DNA of 64,000 bases. Origin: Pseudarthrobacter sulfonivorans (lineage in GTDB: Bacteria; Actinomycetota; Actinomycetes; Actinomycetales; Micrococcaceae). Both the position numbers and the translations under genes were made by a program. This document shows, in pieces, positions 25,491-34,497 of the stretch. Location of the stretch: assembly GCF_014712225.1 (NCBI RefSeq), contig NZ_JACXBW010000001.1, forward strand, positions 310,001 to 374,000, written 5' to 3'. Below the pieces are notes generated by a model that was not told where the DNA came from, searched no databases, and was given only the letters and a program-made list of their open reading frames with translations. How positions within the stretch are numbered: the first letter of the stretch is position 1; each line of letters opens with the position of its first letter.

Positions 25491-26990
25491 TTACGGGCGG
25501 CTTTGAGGTCCAAAGTATGTTGGCGACGCAGTCGCCTCTCGTTCCCCGTAGACAATCTGATCGAAGGATCTTTTTTGATCCGCCCGGATGTCACTGCTCC
25601 GCGTTGGCTCAACGCCCCCAGTTGGGCCGGTCAGAGGGCTGGTGCTGCTGGAGTAATAGGAATATGTATATGAGTCGGGGTCTTTCGCTGCAAGGCGGTT
25701 CAGCACCACGCCCAACAAGTCAGCATGGACCATGTCCAAGGACGAAAGCGATTTCTGGACGTCGGTAACTTTTACTAGCTGGCTTCCAACAACAAGTACA
25801 ACACCCCCTACACGTTGTGCCAGGACAGCAGCATCCGTGACAGGAAGTAGCGGAGGTGCGTCAATCACTACGGCATCGAACTCATTCTCGAGAAGTTCTA
25901 TGAGGCCTGACATGGCAGCTGATCCTAGAAGCTCACTGGGGTTCGGCGGAATCCTTCCCGAGGTCAGCACGTGCAGATCATCCGTGCCCCAAGGCTGCAG
26001 TAGGTTATCGAGACCCTCCTGACCTACAAGATACGTTGTCAGTCCTACGCTGCCATCAAGCCCGAGATATTCGCCCACCATGGGACGGCGCAAATCAGCG
26101 TCCACCAATACCACGCGTTGCCCCGTCTGAGCTAGCGAAATTGCCATGTTGACGGCGGTCGTGCTCTTGCCCTCTCCTGGTAATGAGGACGTAACGAGCA
26201 CAGACTTTGAACTGTGGCTCACGTGCGCAAACTGCAGGTTCGTACGAATTTGACGAAAGGACTCGGCACGGGGACTCTGCGTCGGCACTTGGGTGAGAAG
26301 TGGCTTCTTCACAGCATCCGCGTCGAATGCGATGCCGCCTAGAACGCTAGCGTCCGTGACCCTCTTCACGTCCAACTCGCCATGAATCCTAGTGTCCATG
26401 GCCGACCGCAACAATGCAGAACCAATTCCAACTGCACTTCCGATTAGCAATCCAGCAGCAAGATAGAGACTGGTGTTGGGAGAGGCTGGCGCCGACGGAG
26501 CCGCAGCAGGAGTTATGACTGACAGCCTTACGGGCGATATCCCATCCCTTGAGGGATTTTCAAGACGGTCAACAGCAGAAATTAGACTCTCGGCCACTGC
26601 CTCTGCGATCGAAGCAGCCCTTACCGGCGAAGAGTCCGTGACAACGATGTTAAGGAGGACCGTCGAGCCTTCGACACTTGCCTCTACCTTGTTAGCAAGA
26701 GCAGAGGGGCTTATTTCTAAGCCCAAGGAATCGATAACCGGCTGCAGAACGACGGGTGTTTTGGCAGTTACGACGTACGAGGCAACTCTCGCCTGGCTGA
26801 AAGTGTTTCCTTGCTGAAGCTCGAGAACGCTACCAGAGTTCTGCGTGGCCACAAACAACTGGGTGCGTGCCTTGTAAGTCGGCGTTGTGACCATCGTCGC
26901 AGCACCGGCCACGAGCAAACCCAATAAGGTCAAAGCTGCAATAAGGACCCAATTACGGCGTACTACCCGTAAGTAGTCAATGATCTCCAA
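25491..26990 (-). CDS. Wzz/Wzc-type polysaccharide co-polymerase and BY-kinase
   Basis: The protein has 499 residues: a Wzz-type chain-length domain with two membrane helices (about 15-36 and 175-195), fused to a bacterial tyrosine kinase. Kinase motifs are Walker A SSLPGEGKSTT (268-278), A' VLVDADLRRP (294-303) and Walker B DAVVIDAPPL (372-381). A tyrosine cluster (Tyr441, 443, 445, 446 in YTYSYYSSS) is the likely autophosphorylation site. Such proteins regulate polymer length and export. It is transcribed divergently from the flippase gene. A second paralogue lies at 44404-45987; no matching phosphatase is in the window. Confidence 0.94.
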   Translation of the reverse strand: MEIIDYLRVVRRNWVLIAALTLLGLLVAGAATMVTTPTYKARTQLFVATQNSGSVLELQQGNTFSQARVASYVVTAKTPVVLQPVIDSLGLEISPSALANKVEASVEGSTVLLNIVVTDSSPVRAASIAEAVAESLISAVDRLENPSRDGISPVRLSVITPAAAPSAPASPNTSLYLAAGLLIGSAVGIGSALLRSAMDTRIHGELDVKRVTDASVLGGIAFDADAVKKPLLTQVPTQSPRAESFRQIRTNLQFAHVSHSSKSVLVTSSLPGEGKSTTAVNMAISLAQTGQRVVLVDADLRRPMVGEYLGLDGSVGLTTYLVGQEGLDNLLQPWGTDDLHVLTSGRIPPNPSELLGSAAMSGLIELLENEFDAVVIDAPPLLPVTDAAVLAQRVGGVVLVVGSQLVKVTDVQKSLSSLDMVHADLLGVVLNRLAAKDPDSYTYSYYSSSTSPLTGPTGGVEPTRSSDIRADQKRSFDQIVYGEREATASPTYFGPQSRP

Positions 26991-27432
26991 TTGTTGAACC
27001 TCTCCGATTCATGCCTCTGCATGGATAGACAATGTCACGGAGGCTGGCTACGTCTTTGGTGCAGCCCGGCGTCCCCCCGAACTAGGATATCCGGCTTGCG
27101 TTCGAGAAGTGTCATTTAGGCCAGAGCCCTCAAACACCTCCAAACCATAACTGCCTACCGGTGAGACGAACTTTACCGCTCAACCTCGGGCACGCCCGAC
27201 CAAACGACCCAGCCCACGTCGGCTGATTGCACGCTCCCATGGATGATCAATCCGTGATACCAGCCACGTAACGTATCTGGCCTCGCCATACTGTACGGAC
27301 CAGGTGGAGCAAGGGTGCGGTTCAATGACGGAGATGAGGCCGAGTGGACCTCCACCGATTGCTATATCGTAGGGACCGACCCAAGCAAGGTCCCCGTACC
27401 TCATGGCTGGGAAACAGAGTTGAAAGGGAGTA
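26991..27432. other. Divergent promoter region of the polysaccharide cluster
   Basis: About 440 bases between the tyrosine-kinase gene and the flippase gene. No convincing gene. It should hold the promoters for both directions; AAAGGGAG precedes the GTG at 27433. Confidence 0.45.
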
Positions 27433-28638
27433 GTGCAGCGCTCTCGGATGGCCTCAGTCCTCGGCTTCGTGGTCGTACCTATGTTGAGTATCGCAAGTCC
27501 CTTGCTCGCAATCCCGGCGATAACGTCGCAATTTGGCGCTGCTGGTTGGTCGGCCGTAGCGGTGGGCCAATCCGTCGGCGCATCGTTTGCTGTCATTCTC
27601 GAACTGGGCTGGGGGCTCACTGGACCCCAGCGAGTCGCCAGGCAGAGTCAAAGGAATCGTCAACAGACTTTAGCAATAGCCATAAGCACGAAACTGGCTA
27701 TCGTCGCTCCCCTAGTTGCACTGGCGAGCGCTGCTAGCTTTTACTTATCCGCGGACTTCCGATGGGAGGCGGCAGCGGTTGCTGCCGGCGCGACTGCCTT
27801 CGGCCTAAACAGCACTTGGTATTTCATTGGAACCGGTTCGTCAGCAAAGCTACTATACTGCGATGCAGTTCCCAGACTGCTTTGCGTAACCGTGTCTGCC
27901 ATCTTGATATTCGCTGGAGGGGAACTCGCACTATACCCTCTTATTGGAATAATTCTGCCGATTGGCGTAAGCGGGCTGCTTGTAATTTACGCCGAGCAGC
28001 TTCGACTTTCGCATCTCCGTGGAATGACACTGCGTCGTCTAGGCCTCGTTGTCGCATCCCAGAGTTCCGCGCTATCTGCGCGCGCACTTAGCGCAATCTA
28101 CATGTCTCTGCCCATTACGCTGGTGAGCTTCGTCGCTCCGGGTGCAGTTGCGGTCTTTTCAGCAATCGAACGGTTACAACGAATTTACTTACAGGTGCTG
28201 ACTGCGGTTCCCAACATCATGCAGAAGTGGGTCGGCCAATCGTACGGTCAGCGAAGAAAGATTCGGCGGGCAAAAAAGAGCATTTTCTACAATGCCATGA
28301 TTGGGCTTGCGGCAGGTATAGGCTTCACTGTGGTTGCTCCAACTATGGCGGATATAATATTTGCCTCCACAATCAAAGTTCCGATTGAGTTCACAGCCCT
28401 CTCAGGCGTCCTGATCTTTATAGTGTCCGTTTCGCGCGCCAGCGGGTCGATTGCCTTAGTGGCCTTTGGCCGGATCAACACTGTCTTTGTCAGTGCCGCT
28501 GCAGGTACGGCCGTGGGGGTTCCGAGCATTCTCCTTGGTGCCAAGTTTCTAGGTGCCCCAGGTGCACTCGCCGGTGAAGTCCTCGCCGAGCTGGTAGTTT
28601 TGGCCATCCAACTACGCGAGATACGCCGCTATAAATGA
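27433..28638 (+). CDS. Wzx-like polysaccharide flippase
   Basis: The protein has 401 residues and about 12 membrane helices, with the general shape of polysaccharide flippases of the MATE/MOP superfamily. The first helix pair includes VLGFVVVPMLSIASPLLAIP, and GAVAVFSAIERLQRIYLQVL is typical of the central part. It would move undecaprenyl-linked repeat units outward. The start is GTG at 27433 (GGGAG upstream); an ATG at 27448 is possible. It heads the plus-strand run of biosynthesis genes, which is visibly richer in A+T than the flanks, suggesting horizontal acquisition. Confidence 0.83.
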   Translation: MQRSRMASVLGFVVVPMLSIASPLLAIPAITSQFGAAGWSAVAVGQSVGASFAVILELGWGLTGPQRVARQSQRNRQQTLAIAISTKLAIVAPLVALASAASFYLSADFRWEAAAVAAGATAFGLNSTWYFIGTGSSAKLLYCDAVPRLLCVTVSAILIFAGGELALYPLIGIILPIGVSGLLVIYAEQLRLSHLRGMTLRRLGLVVASQSSALSARALSAIYMSLPITLVSFVAPGAVAVFSAIERLQRIYLQVLTAVPNIMQKWVGQSYGQRRKIRRAKKSIFYNAMIGLAAGIGFTVVAPTMADIIFASTIKVPIEFTALSGVLIFIVSVSRASGSIALVAFGRINTVFVSAAAGTAVGVPSILLGAKFLGAPGALAGEVLAELVVLAIQLREIRRYK

Positions 28639-28699
28639 GCGGCGCGGTGGCTCCAGCGTTTTGTACCCTTCATAAAAGATGAGAGCGAGTTAGATTGAA

Positions 28700-29803
28700 T
28701 TGAGCGGGTTGATTGTACACGAATGGATTGCGCGTTCTGGGGGATCTGAAAATGTACTCCAAGCGATGTCGAACACCTTCCCAAAATCTGACATTTACTG
28801 TTTATGGAACGATGCGCCGCATCGATTTACGGATCGAACAGTGAAAGAGTCGGTTCTTGCGCGAACCCCGTTGCGTAGAAGTAAAGCCGCTGCTCTGCCC
28901 TTTATGCCCAACGTATGGCGTAGCGTCGTCCTAGATGACTACGAGTGGACACTCGTCAGCTCGCACCTGTTTGCTCATCACGTCGGGACTAAAAGCAGTC
29001 GCCAATCGAAGCAGATATTCGCTTACATCCACACTCCGGCCAGATATATATGGACGCCACAGTTGGATAAGCGGGGGCAATCCGCGGCTTCGCGGCTGGC
29101 GTCTCCCTTCCTTCAAAGGCTAGACCGTAAACGAGCGTCTGAGGGTACAACCTTCGCTGCGAACAGCGCTTTCATCCAGGACCGGATTCGCGATACCTGG
29201 CAACAGGAATCCACCGTGATCTATCCTCCCGTAGCCGTTAGTAGGCTCCAGTCCGAAAGCTCTTGGCGCGATGTTCTCAACACTACGGATGCCGAAATTG
29301 TTGCCCGTCTACCTAGACAATATATTCTGGGGGCCTCCCGATTCGTCGCATACAAGCAATTAGAAAATGTCATTGCTGCTGGTGAGGCTTCAGGAATACC
29401 CGTGGTGTTAGCAGGTGCCGGTCCCGAGGAGAAATTCCTTAGGGATGTGGCAGAAAGTGCAACTGTCCCGGTTCACTTTGTTAGGGCACCATCGGATCAT
29501 CTCCTCTACGCCTTGATACAAGGCGCGCAAGTCTTCGTTTTCCCCCCAATAGAGGACTTTGGGATCTTGCCAGTCGAAGCTATGGCGCTTGGCACACCCG
29601 TTGTAGTTAACTCCGTTGGTGGTGCCGCTGAGAGTGTGACAGCTTTGGATGGAGGCACGGCTGTAAGCAACTTTCAGGGATCTGAGGTCGCGGCTGCGGT
29701 TCACGACGCGGCTAATAAAAACATGGCCGAAGCGAAACTAAAGGCTCAAATGTTTTCCGAAGAATCATTCAGCGAGAATCTACAAGATTGGATGCGAATT
29801 TGA
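28700..29803 (+). CDS. Family-4-type (GT-B) glycosyltransferase
   Basis: The protein has 367 residues of the GT-B fold. The N-terminus LIVHEWIARSGGSENVLQAM is the usual sugar-acceptor half. The C-terminal half has YILGASRFVAYKQLENVIAA and the donor-binding stretch FPPIEDFGILPVEAMALGTP, then VVVNSVGGAAESV, as in WbaZ/mannosyltransferase-like enzymes. It would add one sugar to the lipid-linked repeat unit. The start is probably TTG at 28700; no ATG fits the conserved N-terminus. Donor and linkage cannot be told from sequence. Confidence 0.88.
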   Translation: MSGLIVHEWIARSGGSENVLQAMSNTFPKSDIYCLWNDAPHRFTDRTVKESVLARTPLRRSKAAALPFMPNVWRSVVLDDYEWTLVSSHLFAHHVGTKSSRQSKQIFAYIHTPARYIWTPQLDKRGQSAASRLASPFLQRLDRKRASEGTTFAANSAFIQDRIRDTWQQESTVIYPPVAVSRLQSESSWRDVLNTTDAEIVARLPRQYILGASRFVAYKQLENVIAAGEASGIPVVLAGAGPEEKFLRDVAESATVPVHFVRAPSDHLLYALIQGAQVFVFPPIEDFGILPVEAMALGTPVVVNSVGGAAESVTALDGGTAVSNFQGSEVAAAVHDAANKNMAEAKLKAQMFSEESFSENLQDWMRI

Positions 29804-29908
29804 TTGTCGCGACCTTCAACCGTGAGGCCATCAGGATCGCCGAGCAACTGGATTGCCTAAACTCATCCTGCTCAATCACTGTTCGTTCGACACAGTCAAA
29901 GGCGTGCA

Positions 29909-30859
29909 ATGACTAATTCACTACCGCCTGTTCCTAGCGCCATAACTAGAATCCTCGGAATTTCCGTTGTCAACTTTTTTTCGGAGTCCAGCGTGAAGCG
30001 TTTGCTGGAGTCTCTTCAGCCTTTCGCGCAGGGATGTCAGGTCTACGTAGCCATCGTGGATAATAGCCAAGATCCCCAAGGTAAAGAGACCGAGGCATTG
30101 CGAAAGGCGGCATCTTTAGCTTCTAGCTCCAGCCTAACAGTCGAAGTCATTACTGCCGAGAGGAACCTGGGTTACGCCGCCGGCAATAATGTTGGAATTA
30201 ATCGTCTTATAGAAATGGGCGCGACCCTGTTATGGGTGCTCAATCCTGATACCGTGATTCGCGGCTCTGCATCGCGCTTAGTGGCTGAAGCCGCATGCAG
30301 CGCCGGAACCTTGTGGTCCACGAAAACCGTTGAGAATGGGATCACCTCGCACGGGCTGGGAAGGCTAAATACTTTGACTGGGCAAGCAGGTTCTAGTCCG
30401 AGCTTGACCGTCGGCGTCGAACGCTTCAGCATCCGATACCCCGGCGGGCACTCCCTAGTCTTCACTGTGGAAACTTGGCGTACCCTGATGGGTTTTGATG
30501 AGGACTATTTCCTGTTTATGGAAGAAGCGGACCTCACGCTCAGGTCCCAACATTTGGGCGTCGTAGTCAGAACGCTGTTGAGTGTCACGGTACACCACGA
30601 CCAAGGTCTCACCACTGGAGCTACGAAAGATGTACTTTCGAAGTCGCTTGTAGCTTTCTCGGAGGCAACCAGGAGCAGGATGATTTTCTTTAGAAAATTC
30701 TATCCTTGGCGCCTTCCGATATTGGTCGTTAGCCGGACCGCTTACATGATTTCCGTCCTCGTGAGGGGAAATTTGTCAGGCGCCAGGGCCATAAATCAAG
30801 GCATTAAAAGTGGGTTGTCGATGAAACGATTAAGTAAGGGTCAGGGCCGTGGCAGATAA
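29909..30859 (+). CDS. Family-2 glycosyltransferase (rhamnosyltransferase-like)
   Basis: The protein has 316 residues of the GT-A fold. It shows LGISVVNFFSESSVKRLLES, the donor-site VAIVDNSQD, ERNLGYAAGNNVGINRLIEM and LLWVLNPDTVI (the D-x-D-like NPDT of WbbL-type enzymes), and the acceptor-side DEDYFLFMEEADLTLRSQ. Many such enzymes use dTDP-rhamnose, which the rml genes of this window could supply; that is an inference. Its 3' end overlaps the next gene by 11 bases, so the two act in one operon. Confidence 0.9.
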   Translation: MTNSLPPVPSAITRILGISVVNFFSESSVKRLLESLQPFAQGCQVYVAIVDNSQDPQGKETEALRKAASLASSSSLTVEVITAERNLGYAAGNNVGINRLIEMGATLLWVLNPDTVIRGSASRLVAEAACSAGTLWSTKTVENGITSHGLGRLNTLTGQAGSSPSLTVGVERFSIRYPGGHSLVFTVETWRTLMGFDEDYFLFMEEADLTLRSQHLGVVVRTLLSVTVHHDQGLTTGATKDVLSKSLVAFSEATRSRMIFFRKFYPWRLPILVVSRTAYMISVLVRGNLSGARAINQGIKSGLSMKRLSKGQGRGR

Positions 30860-31721
30860 AAGTCTTTGTATTGTTATACTCAACTGGAATAGTGTTGCTG
30901 ACACTCTCCGAGCAGTGCGCCTTTTGCATTTATCACCCTGGAGCATCTGCGTCGTGGATAACGGATCGGATGACGCTACTGAACTAGCACCTCTTCGGCA
31001 GAGCTATCCAGAAGTTCATATCATAGAAACCGGCCAAAATTTAGGCTACGCCGGGGGTATGAATACCGGTATGAAATGGGCTCTGACTGATGGATTCACA
31101 CATGCTCTGTTGCTAAATCCTGACACGACTCCCAGCATCGACGTTGTCGAGAATATGCTAAACCTTGCGGATGGGTGTGCCGTAGTAGGCACCGTTCAGG
31201 TAACAGAAGATCGTGTACCGTACCTATCTGCTGCCACCCTTCTTGGCAAGAAAAAAGTAGTGCCTTTCGATTGCCCAACCTCCTGCGGCCAAGGCCACGA
31301 TGTTGACATCGTTTCCGGCGCTGGAATGATGATTGAGTTGACGACAGCCGAGTCCTTGGGCTATATAGATGAGCGCTTTTTCCATTATAAGGAAGAATTT
31401 GACTATTGTTACCGCGTCACATCTTCGGGCGGCAGAATTCGCTTCCACTGTGGTTCGCCCTTGATTCACCGCTGTGGCGGTTCCCTTCCGACTTCCTCTC
31501 CGACCGCGCTATATTACTCTTTCCGCAATGAACTCCTCTTTTTGCGTAAGCACTTCGGACTTTTCGCCTCCGTGTCCGCCCTAGGCATATATCGCAAGGC
31601 CCTTAGGTCCATCATTCAGTCGCCGAGCAGCACCGTTCCCGTCTTCCGAGGCATCGCCCATGGGGTGCGGGGTATTACGGGTCCGCTTTCCAACCTAGAA
31701 GTCGGAGGTATCACAAAGTGA
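30849..31721 (+). CDS. Family-2 glycosyltransferase
   Basis: The protein has 290 residues. It is a GT-A enzyme related to its upstream neighbour, with CIVILNWNSVADTLRAVRLL, ICVVDNGSDD, ETGQNLGYAGGMNTGMKWAL, ALLLNPDTTPS and DERFFHYKEEFDYCYRVTSS. It starts with GTG at 30849 inside the previous gene, and its stop overlaps the next start (GTGA). The second of four sugar transferases in the cluster; the sugar donor is not evident. Confidence 0.91.
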   Translation: MADKSLCIVILNWNSVADTLRAVRLLHLSPWSICVVDNGSDDATELAPLRQSYPEVHIIETGQNLGYAGGMNTGMKWALTDGFTHALLLNPDTTPSIDVVENMLNLADGCAVVGTVQVTEDRVPYLSAATLLGKKKVVPFDCPTSCGQGHDVDIVSGAGMMIELTTAESLGYIDERFFHYKEEFDYCYRVTSSGGRIRFHCGSPLIHRCGGSLPTSSPTALYYSFRNELLFLRKHFGLFASVSALGIYRKALRSIIQSPSSTVPVFRGIAHGVRGITGPLSNLEVGGITK

Positions 31722-32836
31722 GAATCTTGTTCGCCTCCCATAGTTCCGCCCTCGCGGGAGCAGAACAGAGTCTTATCCACTTGGTGGGCGAGGCTGCGGA
31801 GCGTGGACATACCGGGACAGTTGTCCTACCAGAGTTCGGACCGCTGTCCATCCGCCTTGAAGAAGCTGCTCCCACCTTCAAAGTGGTCATCCTCCCGAAT
31901 CGCCTTTGGATGGGGAGGCGCTATTCTCCTCTCGTAGGGATGGTGCGATTAGTGCAGGCTCTGACGGACATCCCCCGCTATGCATCTCATGTCCGTTCGG
32001 GCGGCTACGACGTAGTGGTCGTAAATACCAGCGTTACCCCAGTCCCTTTGTTGTCCGCCCACATAGCTCGGGTTCCGGTTCTCCAAATTGTGCGGGAGAG
32101 TCTGCAAACGAACCCTATGCTTAGGTCAGCGCTGCCCAAAAGACTAATCAAGCATTTCCTTTTCAAGTGGTCAACGTCCGCCGTTTGCATCTCGCAGTTT
32201 GTTGCCAAACAGTATTCATATCCGTGCACGGTGATATACCCCCAGGTCAGTAGGGACTTTCTGGTATCCCGTGACGATAGAGCCCGAGCAGTCGGGCACC
32301 CTCCGCGGGCTATCATGTGTGGAACCATTAGCCCTGAAAAGGGCCAGATTGACGCAGTTCGCGCAATCAACTTTGCTCGGTCGTTGGGTACCAGGATCAG
32401 GCTAGATGTCTACGGCGATGGGAACCCCAAGGATGTGCGGGATCTGGAATCTGTCATCCAGGAACTCGGTCTCACAGACTTGATCAAACTGAAGGGGTCA
32501 ACTGCTGACATGCGGGCCGCATACGACTCCACAGACGTCGCAGTCGTGTGCTCACGCAACGAAGGCTTCGGGAAAGTTACAGCCGAGGCCATACTTACAG
32601 GGCGTCCAGTAGTAGCCTATGGTGCTGGTGGAACTTCCGAGATTTTGGAATATGGCGGAGGTCTCTCGACCCCTTCTTCACCTAATGACCTTGGGGCTGC
32701 ATTACATGCTGTGTTCACCCAACCTTCGTTGCTGGAGAGGCTCCGTAATGAGGCGCATGGAAGCAGCTTACGCGGCATGCTCGCTTCCAGCGCTCAACGA
32801 GTAATCACTTGTGCGGAAGAACTTCGCTACGCCTAG
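31718..32836 (+). CDS. Family-4-type (GT-B) glycosyltransferase
   Basis: The protein has 372 residues. The N-terminus ILFASHSSALAGAEQSLIHL and the C-terminal half with MCGTISPEKGQIDAVRAINF and CSRNEGFGKVTAEAILTGRP, then VVAYGAGGTSEIL (Glu of the E-x7-E motif), mark a GT4 retaining glycosyltransferase. It is the last of four glycosyltransferases, overlapping the previous gene by 4 bases, so the repeat unit probably has at least five sugars including the one added by the initiating enzyme. Confidence 0.92.
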   Translation: MRILFASHSSALAGAEQSLIHLVGEAAERGHTGTVVLPEFGPLSIRLEEAAPTFKVVILPNRLWMGRRYSPLVGMVRLVQALTDIPRYASHVRSGGYDVVVVNTSVTPVPLLSAHIARVPVLQIVRESLQTNPMLRSALPKRLIKHFLFKWSTSAVCISQFVAKQYSYPCTVIYPQVSRDFLVSRDDRARAVGHPPRAIMCGTISPEKGQIDAVRAINFARSLGTRIRLDVYGDGNPKDVRDLESVIQELGLTDLIKLKGSTADMRAAYDSTDVAVVCSRNEGFGKVTAEAILTGRPVVAYGAGGTSEILEYGGGLSTPSSPNDLGAALHAVFTQPSLLERLRNEAHGSSLRGMLASSAQRVITCAEELRYA

Positions 32837-32991
32837 GTTACTTATGCGTAGCGTCCGCGGTAATGCGCAAGAAGGCTCAACTTACAACTCTCAGCGGACC
32901 GGCCTAGTGATGGAACCGAGACATCGTTGTGAAGACAACCGGCAAACAGCCAGTATGATCCTGAGAGCAGAAAACAAAAAGGTGGGGGAAG

Positions 32992-34440
32992 TTGGGGCGG
33001 ACAGTTAGCAGAGCCTCATGGCGTCGTAAGTACGCGATTCGACTGACGTTCTTGGATGCTTGTATCATCCTTTGGGCAGTTGCGGGGGCATACGGAGTAC
33101 GATTCGGGTTTTCAGATGAGGGAACAGTGGCGTCGAGTGACGTCGACTACGCCACTCTGTCCATCGTTCTCGTCGTAGCATGGTGGTTTATGCTGGGATT
33201 CTGGGGCTCTCGGGAGCCGAGGGTATTGGGATCCGGTTCAGAAGAATATAAGCGCGTTTTGTCGTGCTCCTTGTGGCTATTTGGTCTCGTCGCCATCGTC
33301 TCCTATGCCTTGAGAATTGACACGGCCCGAGGGTTTGTGGGTCTTGCCTTCCCAGCTGGTGTTTTGGGCTTGCTAGCCGGGCGGTGGCTCATTCGTCAAC
33401 ACCTGAGCATTGAGCGTCAGAATGGCAAGAGCAGCTCCAAGGTCATGATAATCGGCGGCCCCTATTCCGCTGCGCATCTCGTTACTTCTCTGCAGAGCGC
33501 TCCAAGTGCGGGCTATGCCCCCGTTGCTGCGCAGATTCCCGGAGCGACGCAGCCCGTTCATTCTTTTTCAACGCTAAAAGTTCCCGTTGCCGGTGTGAGC
33601 ACGGACTTCGATTCAATCCTTGCCACTATTCTCGATTCGAAGGTCGATGCAGTGGCCATTTCGGCGGGCGTCAACCTGCATCCCCAGGACCTTCGAAAAC
33701 TCGGTTGGGAACTCGCCGCACGTGACATTGGGATGATTCTGGCGCCGGCCCTCACCGACATCGCCGGCCCACGCATCCATACCCAGCCAGTTGCGGGGCT
33801 GCCCCTAATACATGTGTCCACACCCAAGCTTACAGGCGGCAAAAAAGTAGCGAAACGTGCTTTCGATATTGCAGGTGCTGGGCTTCTTGTTGTTCTCCTT
33901 GCACCGGTATTTCTTGTTCTCGCACTGCTAGTCCGCCTGACGGATCCGGGTCCAGTCTTTTACAGGCAAGAGCGAATTGGATTGCGGGGGACGACTTTTT
34001 CTATGTTGAAATTCCGCTCGATGAAAGTAAATGCCGATGCAGATCTCCAAGCTCTCTTAGCTGCCCAAGGCTCGAATGACACTCCGTTATTCAAAGTAGA
34101 AAACGACCCGCGAATCACGCCGCTTGGTCGAGTTCTTCGTAAGTACTCCTTAGACGAACTTCCGCAGTTGCTCAATGTTTTGGGGGGCAGCATGAGCTTG
34201 GTGGGCCCGCGTCCACAACGTGAGGGTGAGGTCGCCCTATACGACGATGCTGCCCATCGACGTCTGTACGTAAGCCCAGGAATGAGCGGACTGTGGCAGG
34301 TTAGCGGGCGCTCTAATCTCACTTGGGAAGAAAGCATAAGACTTGATCTGTACTACGTCGAGAACTGGTCCCTAATGGGTGACATTGTCATTCTTTGTAA
34401 GACATTCAAAGCAGTGTTCGCCAGCACGGGCGCGGTGTGA
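32992..34440 (+). CDS. Initiating polyprenyl-phosphate sugar-1-phosphate transferase (WbaP/CpsE type)
   Basis: The protein has 482 residues: four or so membrane helices and a Rossmann-like sensor part in the first 280 residues, then a further helix and the catalytic bacterial sugar-transferase domain (about 285-480). Motifs are KRAFDIAGAGLLVVLLAPVF, GPVFYRQERIGLRGTTFSML, KFRSM, LRKYSLDELPQLLNVLGGSM, SLVGPRP and GMSGLWQVSGRSNLTWEESI. It links the first sugar phosphate to undecaprenyl phosphate at the inner membrane face. The start is TTG at 32992 after GGTGGGGGA. Confidence 0.95.
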   Translation: MGRTVSRASWRRKYAIRLTFLDACIILWAVAGAYGVRFGFSDEGTVASSDVDYATLSIVLVVAWWFMLGFWGSREPRVLGSGSEEYKRVLSCSLWLFGLVAIVSYALRIDTARGFVGLAFPAGVLGLLAGRWLIRQHLSIERQNGKSSSKVMIIGGPYSAAHLVTSLQSAPSAGYAPVAAQIPGATQPVHSFSTLKVPVAGVSTDFDSILATILDSKVDAVAISAGVNLHPQDLRKLGWELAARDIGMILAPALTDIAGPRIHTQPVAGLPLIHVSTPKLTGGKKVAKRAFDIAGAGLLVVLLAPVFLVLALLVRLTDPGPVFYRQERIGLRGTTFSMLKFRSMKVNADADLQALLAAQGSNDTPLFKVENDPRITPLGRVLRKYSLDELPQLLNVLGGSMSLVGPRPQREGEVALYDDAAHRRLYVSPGMSGLWQVSGRSNLTWEESIRLDLYYVENWSLMGDIVILCKTFKAVFASTGAV

Positions 34441-34497
34441 CCTGTTCAGGGTCGGCTGGAAACTCCAAGAGAAACCTAGTATTGGGGAAGGTATGAA

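Noticed and set aside
27180..27620. 146-codon minus-strand frame upstream of the tyrosine-kinase gene
   Set aside because: It overlaps the flippase 5' part and shows no recognisable domain.
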